A DNA stretch of 64,000 nt from Pseudomonas brassicacearum (GTDB lineage Bacteria; Pseudomonadota; Gammaproteobacteria; Pseudomonadales; Pseudomonadaceae). Shown in pieces: positions 18,728 through 28,183 of this stretch. The notes under the pieces were generated by a model. That model worked only from the letters and a program-made list of their open reading frames with translations, was not told the origin of the DNA and ran no database searches. Location: NCBI RefSeq assembly GCF_009601685.2, contig NZ_CP045701.2, positions 6,200,001 through 6,264,000 on the forward strand, given 5' to 3'. Made by a program: the position numbers and the translations under genes. Each line of letters opens with the position of its first letter. Within the stretch, counting starts at the first letter, position 1.

Positions 18728-19048
18728 TCACTCCTGCCGCTCAAACCCCTCCCCAATACACCCCAGGCAGCGCACAAACGTGGCTTTTGCCGGGTCCACC
18801 ACCAACGCCTTGCCCGCATCGCCTACCCCGCCGCCCAGCGCGGTAAAGGGCAACGACACCACGAATGCCCCGGCACCGACCACAGTAGCGGCCAGCAGCA
18901 GCGGACGGGCGATCAGCAGATCGCCGATCATGGCAAAGGCAGGAGGATTCTGGATGGTATAGCGTGGGTCGCCGCTGCCGTCGCTTGCCAAGGCAGGCAA
19001 ACCGACACTCAGCAGCAGCGCGAGAACGACAGGTCGAAGCAGTTTCAT
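18728..19048 (-). CDS. Small exported protein of unknown function
   Basis: The protein has 106 residues. The N-terminal signal peptide is [24 protein letters not shown]. The mature part has a glycine/alanine-rich hydrophobic segment ([19 protein letters not shown]) followed by [29 protein letters not shown]. Two cysteines lie in RCLGCIG near the C-terminus. Homologues in Pseudomonas are often labelled 'multidrug transporter', but nothing in the sequence supports transport. The 162-bp palindrome lies just upstream of its start and may influence its promoter. Confidence 0.7.
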   Translation of the reverse strand: MKLLRPVVLALLLSVGLPALASDGSGDPRYTIQNPPAFAMIGDLLIARPLLLAATVVGAGAFVVSLPFTALGGGVGDAGKALVVDPAKATFVRCLGCIGEGFERQE

Positions 19049-19077
19049 CGGGCGATCCTTCGGCTAAATCAGTATGA

Positions 19078-19239
19078 AAGTGGCCTGTGTGGCTAGTTCG
19101 TTAGCTCAAATTCGGATGCCAGAAGTCCATAGCCAAGGCGCTGTGACGAGTCATAGCCCGCTATGGCGAGGAACAGCAACGCAGGATATGGACTTCTGGC
19201 GCCGAAGTTGACTAACAGAACTAGCCACACAGGCCACTT
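19078..19239. repeat. 162-bp near-palindromic element (MITE-like)
   Basis: Outer arms AAGTGGCCTGTGTGGCTAG (from 19078) and its exact complement ending at 19239. Inner arms GCCAGAAGTCCATA / TATGGACTTCTGGC also match. The axis lies at 19158/19159 within CATAGC-cc-GCTATG. Only a few mismatches and offsetting 1-nt gaps occur in the arms. It holds no ORF and lies between the small exported-protein gene and mutM. It is not a REP, and no target-site duplication is obvious. Confidence 0.85.
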
Positions 19240-19260
19240 GACTATAGACCGTAGGACAAA

Positions 19261-20073
19261 TCAGCTCTGGCAGCGCGGACACCAGACGCTCGCACGCTGG
19301 CCCAGGCGGATTTCCCGCAGCCCCGTGCCACACACCTTGCACAGCTCCCCGCCGCGGCCGTAGACGAACAGTTCCTGCTGGAAATAGCCGGGCTGGCCAT
19401 CTCCGCCGATAAAGTCCCGCAGCGTGGTGCCGCCGCGCTCGATGGCATGGGCGAGGATGCGCTTGATCTCGATCGCCAGCTTCAGGTAACGCGCCCGGGA
19501 AATGCCTCCGGCGGCCCGGCGCGGATCGATCCCGGCGGCGAACAACGCCTCGGTCGCGTAGATATTGCCCACCCCCACCACCACCGCGTTGTCCATGATG
19601 AACGGCTTGACCGCCATGGAACGCCCCCGCGAAAGCTGGAACAACCGCTCACCATCGAACAGGTCGGTCAACGGCTCGGGGCCAAGGCGAATCAACAGCT
19701 CATGATTGAACGGATCAAGGCTCCAGAGCATCGCGCCGAAGCGGCGAGGGTCGGTGTAGCGCAAGGCCAGCCCGGACTCCAGCTCGATGTCCACGTGCTC
19801 GTGCTTGGCGGCAGGCATGCCGACCTCCACCAAGCGCAGGTTGCCGGACATGCCCAGGTGGCTGATCAACGTGCCGACCTCGGCATTGATCAACAGGTAC
19901 TTGGCCCGCCGCTCGACCTGCACGATGCGCTGGCCCGAAAGCCGCACGTCGAGATCTTCCGGGATCGGCCAGCGCAGGCGGCGGTCGCGGACCACCACGC
20001 GACTGACTCGCTGGCCTTCAAGATGGGGCGCGATGCCGCGACGGGTGGTTTCGACTTCCGGCAGTTCTGGCAT
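19261..20073 (-). CDS. mutM: Formamidopyrimidine-DNA glycosylase MutM/Fpg
   Basis: Excises 8-oxoguanine and formamidopyrimidines, with beta/delta-lyase activity. The protein has 270 residues. It begins [13 protein letters not shown], leaving catalytic Pro2 and Glu3 after Met removal. The strand with catalytic Lys (RRAKYLLIN), the [16 protein letters not shown] helix-two-turn-helix and the C-terminal zinc finger CKVCG...CPRCQ (CX2C-X16-CX2C) are complete. It lies 30 bp downstream of the HDOD gene on the same strand. Confidence 0.97.
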   Translation of the reverse strand: MPELPEVETTRRGIAPHLEGQRVSRVVVRDRRLRWPIPEDLDVRLSGQRIVQVERRAKYLLINAEVGTLISHLGMSGNLRLVEVGMPAAKHEHVDIELESGLALRYTDPRRFGAMLWSLDPFNHELLIRLGPEPLTDLFDGERLFQLSRGRSMAVKPFIMDNAVVVGVGNIYATEALFAAGIDPRRAAGGISRARYLKLAIEIKRILAHAIERGGTTLRDFIGGDGQPGYFQQELFVYGRGGELCKVCGTGLREIRLGQRASVWCPRCQS

Positions 20074-20103
20074 GGAGTTCTCGCATCAGGCGAAGCACCG
20101 CAC

Positions 20104-20973
20104 TCAACGAGAGGCGAGGTCGCGAATTTCCTGTTTCTGGGTCTGGAAGTCGTATTCCGACAAACCGATGTAATCGAGCACAAGGCTGCCGACGCAATCC
20201 CACTCGTGGTCTTCGGCCTGATTGCCGAGCACCCGGTGGGACGCACAGATGTTTTCGGACATTTTCAGGATCGCCAGCAGGTTCTTCAGTTGGCTGTTGT
20301 TGCGTGAAGACTCGTCGCTGAAGATCGCCAGGGCGTTGTGGTGGTTGGCGATGGCCTGGCTGACGTGATCCGGCAAGCGCCAGGACTTGGAGGTGTAGTA
20401 ACCGACCACGGCATGGTTGGTGTTGAACACGCGGTTCTCGCTGTCCACCACCCGGCACTCGGCGCTGGCATTGGCGTAGGCCTCTTCCAGCACGCCCATG
20501 TAGTTGGGGAACTGCTTGAGCATCAACGGCACGCCGCAGTCGTGGAACAACCCCAATGCATAGGCTTCGTCGCCATTTTCCAGGCCGACGCGCTTGGCCA
20601 GGGTCAGGCAAGTCATCGCCACATCCTGTGCGGTATCCCAGAAGCGGTTCAGGGTGACGATGGCGTCGTCGTGCAACTCGCCCTTGATCGACTGCGCGTT
20701 GATCAGGTTGATGATCGAACGGCTGCCCAACAGGTTCACCGCGCGCTGGATCGAGGTGATCTTGTTGTGCAAGCCGTAGTACGGCGAGTTGACGATCTTG
20801 AGCAGGGCCCCGGAAAGACCAGGATCGTGGGAGATCAGCTTGGCGATGGCCTCCAGGTCCGGGTCGGGCATGTACTGTTCCATCTGCAGATCCACCATGA
20901 TCTGCGGCTGGGGCGGCACGCTGATGCCTTGCAAGGACTGTTGGATCTGTTCGGCGGAAAGTTCTTTGGACAT
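20104..20973 (-). CDS. HDOD domain protein
   Basis: The protein has 289 residues and a single HDOD domain (about residues 20-220), an HD-like fold linked to signalling and output control in many proteobacteria. Visible segments are LISHDPGLSGALLKIVNSPYYGLH, SIQRAVNLLGSRSIINLI, ALGLFHDCGVPLML and the NHAVVGYYTSKSWRLPDHVSQAI region. HD-type metal ligands are only partly kept (FHDCG), as usual for HDOD proteins, so hydrolase activity is not expected. It is upstream of mutM on the same strand. The specific role is unknown. Confidence 0.85.
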   Translation of the reverse strand: MSKELSAEQIQQSLQGISVPPQPQIMVDLQMEQYMPDPDLEAIAKLISHDPGLSGALLKIVNSPYYGLHNKITSIQRAVNLLGSRSIINLINAQSIKGELHDDAIVTLNRFWDTAQDVAMTCLTLAKRVGLENGDEAYALGLFHDCGVPLMLKQFPNYMGVLEEAYANASAECRVVDSENRVFNTNHAVVGYYTSKSWRLPDHVSQAIANHHNALAIFSDESSRNNSQLKNLLAILKMSENICASHRVLGNQAEDHEWDCVGSLVLDYIGLSEYDFQTQKQEIRDLASR

Positions 20974-21151
20974 GAGTACACACTCCGGGTCAGGCGGGGA
21001 TTCTAACCCTTAAAGATGGATCCGATACACCGCCGGGTAGATCGACGGAACTTTCCTTCAGGCGCAGGCTTCGGACTTTACAGGGCCGACATTCAAGCCT
21101 GCATAAAGGCTTGAGTCGGCAGCCCAGCCACTCAGCTTGAGGAGATTTTTC

Positions 21152-21691
21152 ATGCCTGGCTCCCTGAACAACAAACGTGTCGCCATCCTCGTGACCGACG
21201 GTTTTGAACAGGCCGAACTGACCGGCCCCCAACAGGCCCTGGAACAGGCCGGCGTCGAGGTGGACATCGTTTCGGCCCGCGAAGGCCAGGTCAAAGGTTG
21301 GAACCATGACCAGCCGGCCGACGACTTCCGGATCGACCTGACTTTCAAGGCCGCCAATGTCGAGCAATACGACGCCGTGGTGCTGCCCGGTGGCGTGCAG
21401 AACTCCGACACCATCCGCATCGACGCCGATGCCCAGAAGCTGGTCAAAAGCTTCGAGGCGGCGGGCAAGCCCATTGCGGTGATTTGCCATGGCGGCTGGC
21501 TGCTGGTGTCGAGCGGGCTGGTCAAGGGCAAGACCATGACCAGCTACAAAACCCTCAAGGATGACCTGGTCAACGCCGGCGCGAACTGGGTCGATAAGGA
21601 AGTGGTCAAGGACGGCACGTTGATCAGCAGCCGCCAGCCCGATGACATCCCGGCGTTCAACCGCGAGTTGATCAGCGCGTTGTCCGCCTGA
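21152..21691 (+). CDS. DJ-1/PfpI family protein (YhbO-like)
   Basis: The protein has 179 residues in the PfpI/YhbO/general stress protein 18 class, linked to glyoxal detoxification or deglycation and stress survival. The nucleophile elbow is AVICHGGW with Cys112; the acidic partner is in VTDGFEQAELTGP (Glu19 region), and DAVVLPGGVQNSD is conserved. The ATG at 21152 has a GAGGAG site 8 bp upstream. An earlier start at 21137 lacks one. Whether it acts as protease, glyoxalase or deglycase cannot be told from sequence. Confidence 0.87.
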   Translation: MPGSLNNKRVAILVTDGFEQAELTGPQQALEQAGVEVDIVSAREGQVKGWNHDQPADDFRIDLTFKAANVEQYDAVVLPGGVQNSDTIRIDADAQKLVKSFEAAGKPIAVICHGGWLLVSSGLVKGKTMTSYKTLKDDLVNAGANWVDKEVVKDGTLISSRQPDDIPAFNRELISALSA

Positions 21692-21705
21692 GCCTGCTGC
21701 GCTCT

Positions 21706-21853
21706 GTGTAGGAGCTGGCGAAGCCTGCGATCTTTTGATCTTGATCTTTCGCTTACGATTCAAGTGTCTGGGGAAAGATCGCAGCCTCGTTTCACTCGAC
21801 AGCTCCTACATAGCTCCTACATAGCTCCTACATAGCTTCTACGCAGCTTCTAC
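21706..21853. repeat. GTAGGAGCTG repeat with 3' tandem 11-mer array
   Basis: Outer arm TGTAGGAGCTGGCGAAGCC, internal GATCTTTTGATC runs, inner palindromic arms around GGAAAGATCGCAGCCTCG, then AGCTCCTACAT repeated four to five times (last units degenerate AGCTTCTACGC). Same family as 12077-12181 and 31547-31715. Sited between the PfpI-like gene and rlmI. Confidence 0.85.
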
Positions 21854-21950
21854 GGCTAAGCGAGAGTGTGCTTGCTCACCGCATGTCCACCGCAAGCCCC
21901 GCCAGAGTTGCAACACGGTATACTCCCGCTCTTTTTTCCGGAGCGACGTC

Positions 21951-23147
21951 ATGTCCCTGCCTAGCCTGCGCCTCAAAGCCAACGCCGACCGTCGCCTGCG
22001 CGCCGGCCACCTGTGGGTCTACAGCAACGAAATCGATGTAGCCGCCACGCCGCTGCACGGCTTCAAGGCCGGCGACCAGGCCATCCTCGAAGCCGCCGGC
22101 GGCAAGCCGCTGGGCATCGTTGCGATGAGCCCCAACAACCTGATCTGCGCCCGGCTGCTGTCCCGTGACGTGAAGCTGCCGCTGGACAAATCCCTGCTGG
22201 TGCATCGCCTCAATGTGGCGTTGTCCCTGCGCGAGCGGCTGTTCGACAAGCCGTTCTATCGCCTGGTCTACGGTGACTCCGACCTGTTGCCAGGCCTGGT
22301 GGTCGACCGTTTCGGCGACATCCTGGTGGTGCAGATCGCCTCGGCCACCATGGAAGCCCACAAGGACGACGTGATCGCCGCCCTGACCCAGGTGCTCAAG
22401 CCCAGCGGCATCCTGTTCAAAAACGACTCCGCGGCCCGTGACGCCGAAGGCCTGAACCGCTACGTCGAGACCGTGTTCGGCCTGGTGCCGGAATGGGTCG
22501 CGCTGGAAGAGAACGGCGTGAAGTTCGAAGCGCCGGTCATGGAAGGCCAGAAAACCGGCTGGTTCTACGACCACCGCATGAACCGCGCACGCCTGGCCCC
22601 GTACGCCAAGGGCAAGCGTGTACTGGACCTGTTCAGCTACATCGGCGGCTGGGGCGTGCAAGCCGCAGCGTTCGGCGCCAGTGAAGTGTTCTGCGTCGAT
22701 GCCTCGGCCTTCGCCCTCGACGGTGTCGAGCGCAACGCCGCGTTGAACGGCTTCGCCGAGAAGCTGACCTGCATCGAAGGCGACGTGTTCGAAGCCCTGA
22801 AGGAACTCAAGGCCAGCGAAGAACGTTTCGACGTGATCGTGGCCGACCCACCCGCTTTCATCAAGCGCAAGAAAGACCTGAAGAACGGTGAAGGCGCCTA
22901 TCGCCGCCTCAACGAACAAGCCATGCGCCTGCTCAGCAAGGACGGCATCCTGGTCAGCGCGTCGTGCTCGATGCACCTGCCCGAAGACGATCTGCAAAAC
23001 ATCCTGCTGACCAGCGCCCGTCATCTGGACCGCAATATTCAACTGCTCGAACGCGGCGGCCAAGGGCCAGACCATCCGGTACACCCGGCCATTGCCGAAA
23101 CCCGCTACATCAAGAGCATCACCTGCCGGTTGTTGCCCAACAGCTGA
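21951..23147 (+). CDS. rlmI: 23S rRNA (cytosine1962-C5)-methyltransferase RlmI-like
   Basis: SAM-dependent methyltransferase of the YccW/RlmI family. The protein has 398 residues. An N-terminal PUA domain (LRLKANADRRLRAGHLWVYS) is followed by a linker domain and a Rossmann domain with VLDLFSYIGGWGVQAAAFGA and catalytic-motif DVIVADPPAFIKRKKDLKNG. SCSMHLPEDDL is the C-terminal catalytic cysteine region. A rho-independent terminator follows 55 bp after the stop. The RlmI assignment fits length and domain order; other class I rRNA methylases are less likely. Confidence 0.9.
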   Translation: MSLPSLRLKANADRRLRAGHLWVYSNEIDVAATPLHGFKAGDQAILEAAGGKPLGIVAMSPNNLICARLLSRDVKLPLDKSLLVHRLNVALSLRERLFDKPFYRLVYGDSDLLPGLVVDRFGDILVVQIASATMEAHKDDVIAALTQVLKPSGILFKNDSAARDAEGLNRYVETVFGLVPEWVALEENGVKFEAPVMEGQKTGWFYDHRMNRARLAPYAKGKRVLDLFSYIGGWGVQAAAFGASEVFCVDASAFALDGVERNAALNGFAEKLTCIEGDVFEALKELKASEERFDVIVADPPAFIKRKKDLKNGEGAYRRLNEQAMRLLSKDGILVSASCSMHLPEDDLQNILLTSARHLDRNIQLLERGGQGPDHPVHPAIAETRYIKSITCRLLPNS

Positions 23148-23202
23148 GGCCGGGCGGGGCCAGGGCCATAGCGCTGTGCCCCGCACACTCCAATTGCACT
23201 CT

Positions 23203-23231
23203 GATCGCAGCCTCGGCTGCGATTTTTTTTT
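23203..23231 (+). terminator. Rho-independent terminator after rlmI
   Basis: ATCGCAGCC-tc-GGCTGCGAT (9-bp arms) followed by an unbroken run of T. It lies 55 bp past the rlmI stop. Confidence 0.85.
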
Positions 23232-23363
23232 GCATGTCTGAATAAGTCCGTAGGAGAACCCCCACGCAATTACCAGAGCCTTCCTACTCAATCTCCCCCA
23301 CGCCTGGCCGGCATGACGCATTAGGATTGAAAGCGCACCTCAGGCACGTCTTGGAACTGTTCG

Positions 23364-24569
23364 ATGACTGATCCGCAAAACCGCCTGGCCGCCCGCAAAC
23401 CGGCCATCGTCGGCCTATTGCTGACACTGACACTGCTCGGCGTCTTTCCAATCGACGTCGTGCTGCCTTCGTTCCCTGCCCTCTCCGAGCACTTTGAACG
23501 TCCATCGTCGGACATTGCCCTGTCTGTCAGCCTGTACGCAGTGGGCATCGCCCTTTCGCAACTGCTGGTTGGCCCACTCTCCGACACCATGGGGCGAAAA
23601 AACCTGCTGCTGATCGGGATCGCTGTTTCAGCGGTCGGCGCAGCAGGTTGCGTGCTTGCCGATGGCTACTGGTCTTTTTTGCTGTTGCGTATTGTCCAAG
23701 CCTTGGGGTGTGGCTGCTTCGTGCTGTCCCAAGCGCTGATCCAGGACCTGTTCACCGGCCGGGAACAGCAGCGACTTCGTATTTTCCTGGTCACCTGCGG
23801 GGGGATTTTCATTTCCGTTTCGCCCCTGGCCGGCACCGGCCTGCAAAGCTGGATGGGCTGGCGTGGCAGCTTCCTGGTGTTCATTGCCCTGGCAATCGGC
23901 GCATTCATCGGCGCCAGTCGTTTACTTCAACGTGGCGCGGCAGGCAGCCAACCCAGGCGACTGGAACTCATCGCTGCCTATCGAAAGGTCTGCCGCGACT
24001 TCAGCTTCATGGCCTATTGGCTCACCTCGGCGCTGGCTTTTTCCTGCCATTTCTCGTTCATCGTCATTTCGCCATTGGTCTTGATCGACCAGTTGCACCT
24101 CTCGCCCGAAGCTTTTTCACTGGCGCTGCTGGGCTATGGCTTGGCCTACATTGGCGGGGGCGCGGTGGCGACCGTGCTGAGCAATCGCATCGACTCGCAG
24201 ACGCAAATCATCACCGGCCTGGGCCTGATCCTCGCGGCAGGGATCCTGATGCTGGGGCTTTCCAGTCACCTTGGCTTGTCGGTCACCACCCTGCTGCTGC
24301 CCATGATCGTGTGCACCGCCGGGACAACCATTGCCCGCGCAGCCGCACACACCCAAGCCATGAATAGATTTCCCGGGCAGGCTGGCACATCGGCCTCGGC
24401 CGGTAGCGTGCTGATCTTCATCGTCGGCGGGCTGACCAGCGCCGCGATCAGCCTCACCCCGCTGGACTTGCAGGTTACCCTGGCCCTCTGCCTGGTCCTG
24501 CTCAGCCTGCTGGGGCTGGCCCTCAATGCCCTGGTCCGGCATCGCTACAGGGGCTTGCTGGCCGACTGA
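23364..24569 (+). CDS. MFS drug-resistance transporter, Bcr/CflA type
   Basis: Proton-driven exporter of the 12-TM drug:H+ antiporter group. The protein has 401 residues with regularly spaced hydrophobic segments. Motif A is VGPLSDTMGRKNLLL after TM2, and LRIVQALGCGCFVLSQALIQDLF is close to the Bcr/CflA motif in TM4-5. FPIDVVLPSFPALSEHF in TM1 is also family-typical. The gene stands alone between rlmI and ilvD with no adjacent regulator. The substrate cannot be predicted. Confidence 0.85.
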   Translation: MTDPQNRLAARKPAIVGLLLTLTLLGVFPIDVVLPSFPALSEHFERPSSDIALSVSLYAVGIALSQLLVGPLSDTMGRKNLLLIGIAVSAVGAAGCVLADGYWSFLLLRIVQALGCGCFVLSQALIQDLFTGREQQRLRIFLVTCGGIFISVSPLAGTGLQSWMGWRGSFLVFIALAIGAFIGASRLLQRGAAGSQPRRLELIAAYRKVCRDFSFMAYWLTSALAFSCHFSFIVISPLVLIDQLHLSPEAFSLALLGYGLAYIGGGAVATVLSNRIDSQTQIITGLGLILAAGILMLGLSSHLGLSVTTLLLPMIVCTAGTTIARAAAHTQAMNRFPGQAGTSASAGSVLIFIVGGLTSAAISLTPLDLQVTLALCLVLLSLLGLALNALVRHRYRGLLAD

Positions 24570-24837
24570 ACCCTGCCAGTCGTCATCCTACGCACGACAT
24601 TGGCGCCCAATCAGCTCTTTGCGTCATTTCATCCTGGCGCCAGCGGTGTAGAATCGCGACATTCATCGCCATTCATCCCCGGCGGGTTTATGAGCTCATG
24701 CTGAGGCGCGCAGTGATCCTGCAAAGTCATCAGCCACTTCCGGACACACGGCCAAACCCGGGTATTCCAGACGTTGACGCAAGCTCACTTCCCCATTGAT
24801 ACCTGATAAGTACCTGTTTAGCCGCCCGGAGTGCTCC

Positions 24838-26679
24838 ATGCCTGATTACCGCTCGAAAACATCCACCCATGGCCGCAACATGGCCGGCGCCCGTGCCTTG
24901 TGGCGCGCCACGGGGATGAAGGATGACGACTTCAAGAAGCCGATCATCGCCATTGCCAACTCCTTCACCCAGTTCGTGCCCGGCCACGTCCACCTCAAGG
25001 ACCTCGGCCAACTGGTTGCCCGGGAAATCGAACGCGTCGGCGGCGTAGCGAAAGAATTCAACACCATCGCCGTGGACGACGGCATCGCCATGGGTCACGA
25101 CGGCATGCTCTATTCGCTGCCGAGCCGCGAGATCATCGCCGACTCCGTCGAATACATGGTCAACGCCCACTGCGCCGACGCCATCGTGTGCATTTCCAAC
25201 TGCGACAAGATCACCCCGGGCATGCTCATGGCCGCCCTGCGCCTGAACATCCCGGTGATCTTCGTCTCCGGCGGCCCGATGGAAGCCGGCAAGACCAAGC
25301 TCGCCAGCCACGGCCTCGACCTGGTCGACGCCATGGTGATCGCCGCCGACTCCAGCGCCTCTGACGAGAAGGTTGCCGAGTACGAGCGCAGCGCCTGCCC
25401 GACCTGCGGTTCGTGCTCCGGCATGTTCACCGCCAACTCGATGAACTGCCTGACCGAAGCCCTGGGCCTGGCCCTGCCGGGCAACGGTTCGACCCTGGCC
25501 ACCCACAGCGATCGCGAACAGCTGTTCCTGCAGGCCGGCCGGACGATCGTCGAGCTGTGCAAGCGCTACTACGGCGAGAACGACGACTCGGTGTTGCCGC
25601 GCAACATCGCCAACTTCAAGGCGTTCGAAAACGCCATGACCCTGGACATCGCCATGGGCGGTTCCACCAACACCATCCTGCACTTGCTGGCCGCGGCCCA
25701 GGAAGCCGAGATCGATTTCGACCTGCGCGACATCGACCGCCTGTCCCGTCACGTGCCGCAACTGTGCAAGGTCGCGCCGAACATCCAGAAGTACCACATG
25801 GAAGACGTGCACCGTGCCGGCGGGATCTTCAGCATCCTCGGCTCCCTGGCCCGTGGCGGCCTGTTGCACACCGACCTGCCGACCGTGCACAGCAAGACCA
25901 TGGCCGAAGGCATCGCCAAGTGGGACATCACCCAGACCACCGACGAGGCCGTGCATCACTTCTTCAAGGCCGGCCCGGCGGGCATCCCGACGCAAACCGC
26001 GTTCAGCCAGTCGACCCGTTGGGAAACCCTGGACGACGATCGTGAAAACGGCTGCATCCGCAGCGTCGAGCACGCCTATTCCAAGGAAGGTGGCCTGGCC
26101 GTGCTGTACGGCAACATCGCCCTGGATGGCTGCGTGGTGAAAACCGCCGGCGTCGACGAGTCGATCCATGTGTTCGAAGGCAACGCGAAGATTTTCGAAA
26201 GCCAGGACAGCGCCGTGCGCGGCATCCTCGCTGACGAAGTGAAGGCCGGCGACATCGTGATCATTCGCTACGAAGGTCCGAAAGGCGGCCCGGGCATGCA
26301 GGAAATGCTCTACCCGACCTCCTACCTGAAGTCCAAAGGCCTGGGCAAAGCCTGCGCCTTGTTGACCGATGGCCGGTTCTCCGGCGGTACCTCGGGCCTG
26401 TCCATCGGCCACGCTTCGCCGGAAGCAGCGGCGGGCGGTGCCATCGGCCTGGTGCGCGATGGCGACAAAGTCCTGATCGACATTCCGAACCGCTCGATCA
26501 ACCTGTTGATCAGCGACGAAGAACTGGCCGGGCGCCGCGTCGAACAGGACAACAAGGGCTGGAAACCGGTGGAAGTGCGTCCACGCAAAGTCACCACGGC
26601 TCTCAAGGCCTACGCCCTGCTCGCCACCAGCGCCGACAAGGGCGCGGTGCGTAACAAGGCAATGCTCGACGGCCTGTAA
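24838..26679 (+). CDS. ilvD: Dihydroxy-acid dehydratase IlvD
   Basis: Dehydrates 2,3-dihydroxy acids in valine, leucine and isoleucine synthesis. The protein has 613 residues, starting [15 protein letters not shown]; an upstream in-frame start would add 14 residues without family support. Iron-sulfur ligands lie in [12 protein letters not shown] and [18 protein letters not shown]. The C-terminal [23 protein letters not shown] motif is conserved. The 268 bp upstream show no leader peptide or attenuator that I recognise. A strong terminator follows. Confidence 0.97.
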   Translation: MPDYRSKTSTHGRNMAGARALWRATGMKDDDFKKPIIAIANSFTQFVPGHVHLKDLGQLVAREIERVGGVAKEFNTIAVDDGIAMGHDGMLYSLPSREIIADSVEYMVNAHCADAIVCISNCDKITPGMLMAALRLNIPVIFVSGGPMEAGKTKLASHGLDLVDAMVIAADSSASDEKVAEYERSACPTCGSCSGMFTANSMNCLTEALGLALPGNGSTLATHSDREQLFLQAGRTIVELCKRYYGENDDSVLPRNIANFKAFENAMTLDIAMGGSTNTILHLLAAAQEAEIDFDLRDIDRLSRHVPQLCKVAPNIQKYHMEDVHRAGGIFSILGSLARGGLLHTDLPTVHSKTMAEGIAKWDITQTTDEAVHHFFKAGPAGIPTQTAFSQSTRWETLDDDRENGCIRSVEHAYSKEGGLAVLYGNIALDGCVVKTAGVDESIHVFEGNAKIFESQDSAVRGILADEVKAGDIVIIRYEGPKGGPGMQEMLYPTSYLKSKGLGKACALLTDGRFSGGTSGLSIGHASPEAAAGGAIGLVRDGDKVLIDIPNRSINLLISDEELAGRRVEQDNKGWKPVEVRPRKVTTALKAYALLATSADKGAVRNKAMLDGL

Positions 26680-26696
26680 GCGTCGACAACGCCCAT

Positions 26697-26727
26697 AAAA
26701 AGCCCCGCCAAGTGCGGGGCTTTTTTT
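26697..26727 (+). terminator. Rho-independent terminator after ilvD
   Basis: AAAAGCCCCGC-caagt-GCGGGGC followed by seven T residues, 18 bp after the ilvD stop. Confidence 0.93.
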
Positions 26728-26762
26728 GATTCCAGTTCGCCCCTTGGAGCCAAGTGCTCTTT

Positions 26763-26790
26763 GTGGCGAGGGAGCTTGCGCCCTCGCCAC
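26763..26790. repeat. REP-like hairpin (GTGGCGAGGG class)
   Basis: GTGGCGAGGG-agcttgcg-CCCTCGCCAC, perfect 10-bp arms. This is a second REP class of P. fluorescens; a half-copy (CCCCTCGCCACAA) appears near 31732-31744. Confidence 0.8.
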
Positions 26791-26836
26791 GGGTTCATCC
26801 CCTTTCGAATCCCTGATAATCCCTGTGGGACGGGGG

Positions 26837-27892
26837 TTACTGGATATCTTCCGGTTTGACGATCACCCAGTTCTTGTCCGCCGTCACCGACAGCCCTTCC
26901 TTGGCCTGGGCGGCAGCGTGCTTGGCCATCATGCCGTTAATCTGGGTCATGTATTTGTCCTTGCGGTTGACCCACAGATGGATGCCGCCCTTGGCCACGT
27001 CCACATCGTGGAACAGCATGTAGCCGTCACTGCTCGGCGTGTCACCGGCCACCAGCACCGGTTTCTTCCATTCGTCGATGTACGTCAGGATCGCCGCGTG
27101 CTTGCCGGCCATCCAGGTCGCCGGGGTCCACAGGTAAGGCGTGTACTCCAGATCAAGGTTGGCCTTCTCGTCATACTTGCCCGCGGTGATTTGTTTGCGG
27201 GCGGTGGTCAGCTCGCCAGTCTTGCGGTCCTTGAGCAACGTGGTCACGCCGATCACATTCTGCGGCTTGAGGTTGTAGCCATACTTCGGATCCGAGGCGA
27301 CCATGCGCACCAGCTCTTCGGAAGCGGCGGTCATGACATAGACCTCGATGCCGTTTTCCATCAGCTTGTTGTACAGCTCGGCCTGGCCGGTGAAGATTTT
27401 CGGTGGGTTGACGCTGTACTGGACCACCTTGTCGCCGTCGTAATACGTGGTCTGCACTGGCTTGCCGGACGCCATCAGTTCGTCGACGTAGCCCTTGAGC
27501 TCCTTGAGGGTAAAGCCGGAAAACACCTGGGCCACCCAGGGGTAGCAGACCATGTCATCGACTTCGCACAGGCGGTAGTAATAGCTGAACAGGCTTTCCT
27601 TGTGGTCGGCGGTGTCCTTGAACGGCATCAGCTTCAAGGACGGGTCCAGGGTTTCCCGGGTGATGAGGCCCTTGTTCTCCAGGAACGGCAGCAACGACTC
27701 CTCAAGGTCGTAGCGGTAACTGGTGTTGTCCATGTCGAACACCGCGTAGTTACCCTTGTTGGCGTTGGCCGCGATCATCGCCTCCAGGGCCTTGGCTTGT
27801 TCCGCCGGCCAGTGCTTGAGGTCAGTGGCCAGTGCCTGGCCAACCAGACCAAGGCTCAAGGCGACAGCGAGAAAACGAGGTACGAGCTTCAT
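26837..27892 (-). CDS. pchP: Phosphorylcholine phosphatase-like HAD enzyme
   Basis: Periplasmic phosphatase releasing choline from phosphorylcholine. The 351-residue product has a signal peptide (MKLVPRFLAVALSLGLVGQA-LA). HAD motif I is FDMDNTSY with catalytic Asp53 and Asp55; motif II lies in YVMTAASEELV, and motif IV in LVAGDTPSSDGYML. The DMDNT form and length match P. aeruginosa PchP. The start at 27892 has GGGAG nine bases upstream; an alternative ATG two codons earlier sits too close to that site. The gene is monocistronic. Substrate specificity is inferred from family resemblance. Confidence 0.85.
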   Translation of the reverse strand: MKLVPRFLAVALSLGLVGQALATDLKHWPAEQAKALEAMIAANANKGNYAVFDMDNTSYRYDLEESLLPFLENKGLITRETLDPSLKLMPFKDTADHKESLFSYYYRLCEVDDMVCYPWVAQVFSGFTLKELKGYVDELMASGKPVQTTYYDGDKVVQYSVNPPKIFTGQAELYNKLMENGIEVYVMTAASEELVRMVASDPKYGYNLKPQNVIGVTTLLKDRKTGELTTARKQITAGKYDEKANLDLEYTPYLWTPATWMAGKHAAILTYIDEWKKPVLVAGDTPSSDGYMLFHDVDVAKGGIHLWVNRKDKYMTQINGMMAKHAAAQAKEGLSVTADKNWVIVKPEDIQ

Positions 27893-28183
27893 CGGCATTT
27901 CTCCCGGGTTCAAAAGAACTCGACGCTAACAAATGCTTGTGACAGTCCTCGCCTACCCGCGACCGCTTACGTCTTGATAGCGCCAGCGACATATCCGTAA
28001 ACGTCGCCGCCTTATTCCATAAACGACAATCCAGATGCGTTTTTAGTATTAACTCGTTAGTTATCAGGCTATTAGGCTCACTGGCTCGCAGTCGCGGCCT
28101 CAGGTGACTGGCACCCGCCTTATCAGAGTTTTTTGATGAATCTGCCGCGGATCCTCAATCCTCAGATATCGCTCCCACATGGC

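Noticed and set aside
18728..19048. Calling the small exported protein a multidrug transporter
   Set aside because: It has one signal peptide and at most one membrane segment, with no transporter motif.
24730..26790. A 686-codon open frame on the minus strand opposite ilvD
   Set aside because: It is the antisense shadow of ilvD, caused by GC3-rich codons; its product is His/Gly/Val-rich with no family features.
26763..26790. Treating the GTGGCGAGGG hairpin as a terminator for pchP
   Set aside because: No T-run follows on the minus strand, and the same hairpin class recurs as a half-copy elsewhere, so it is a repeat.
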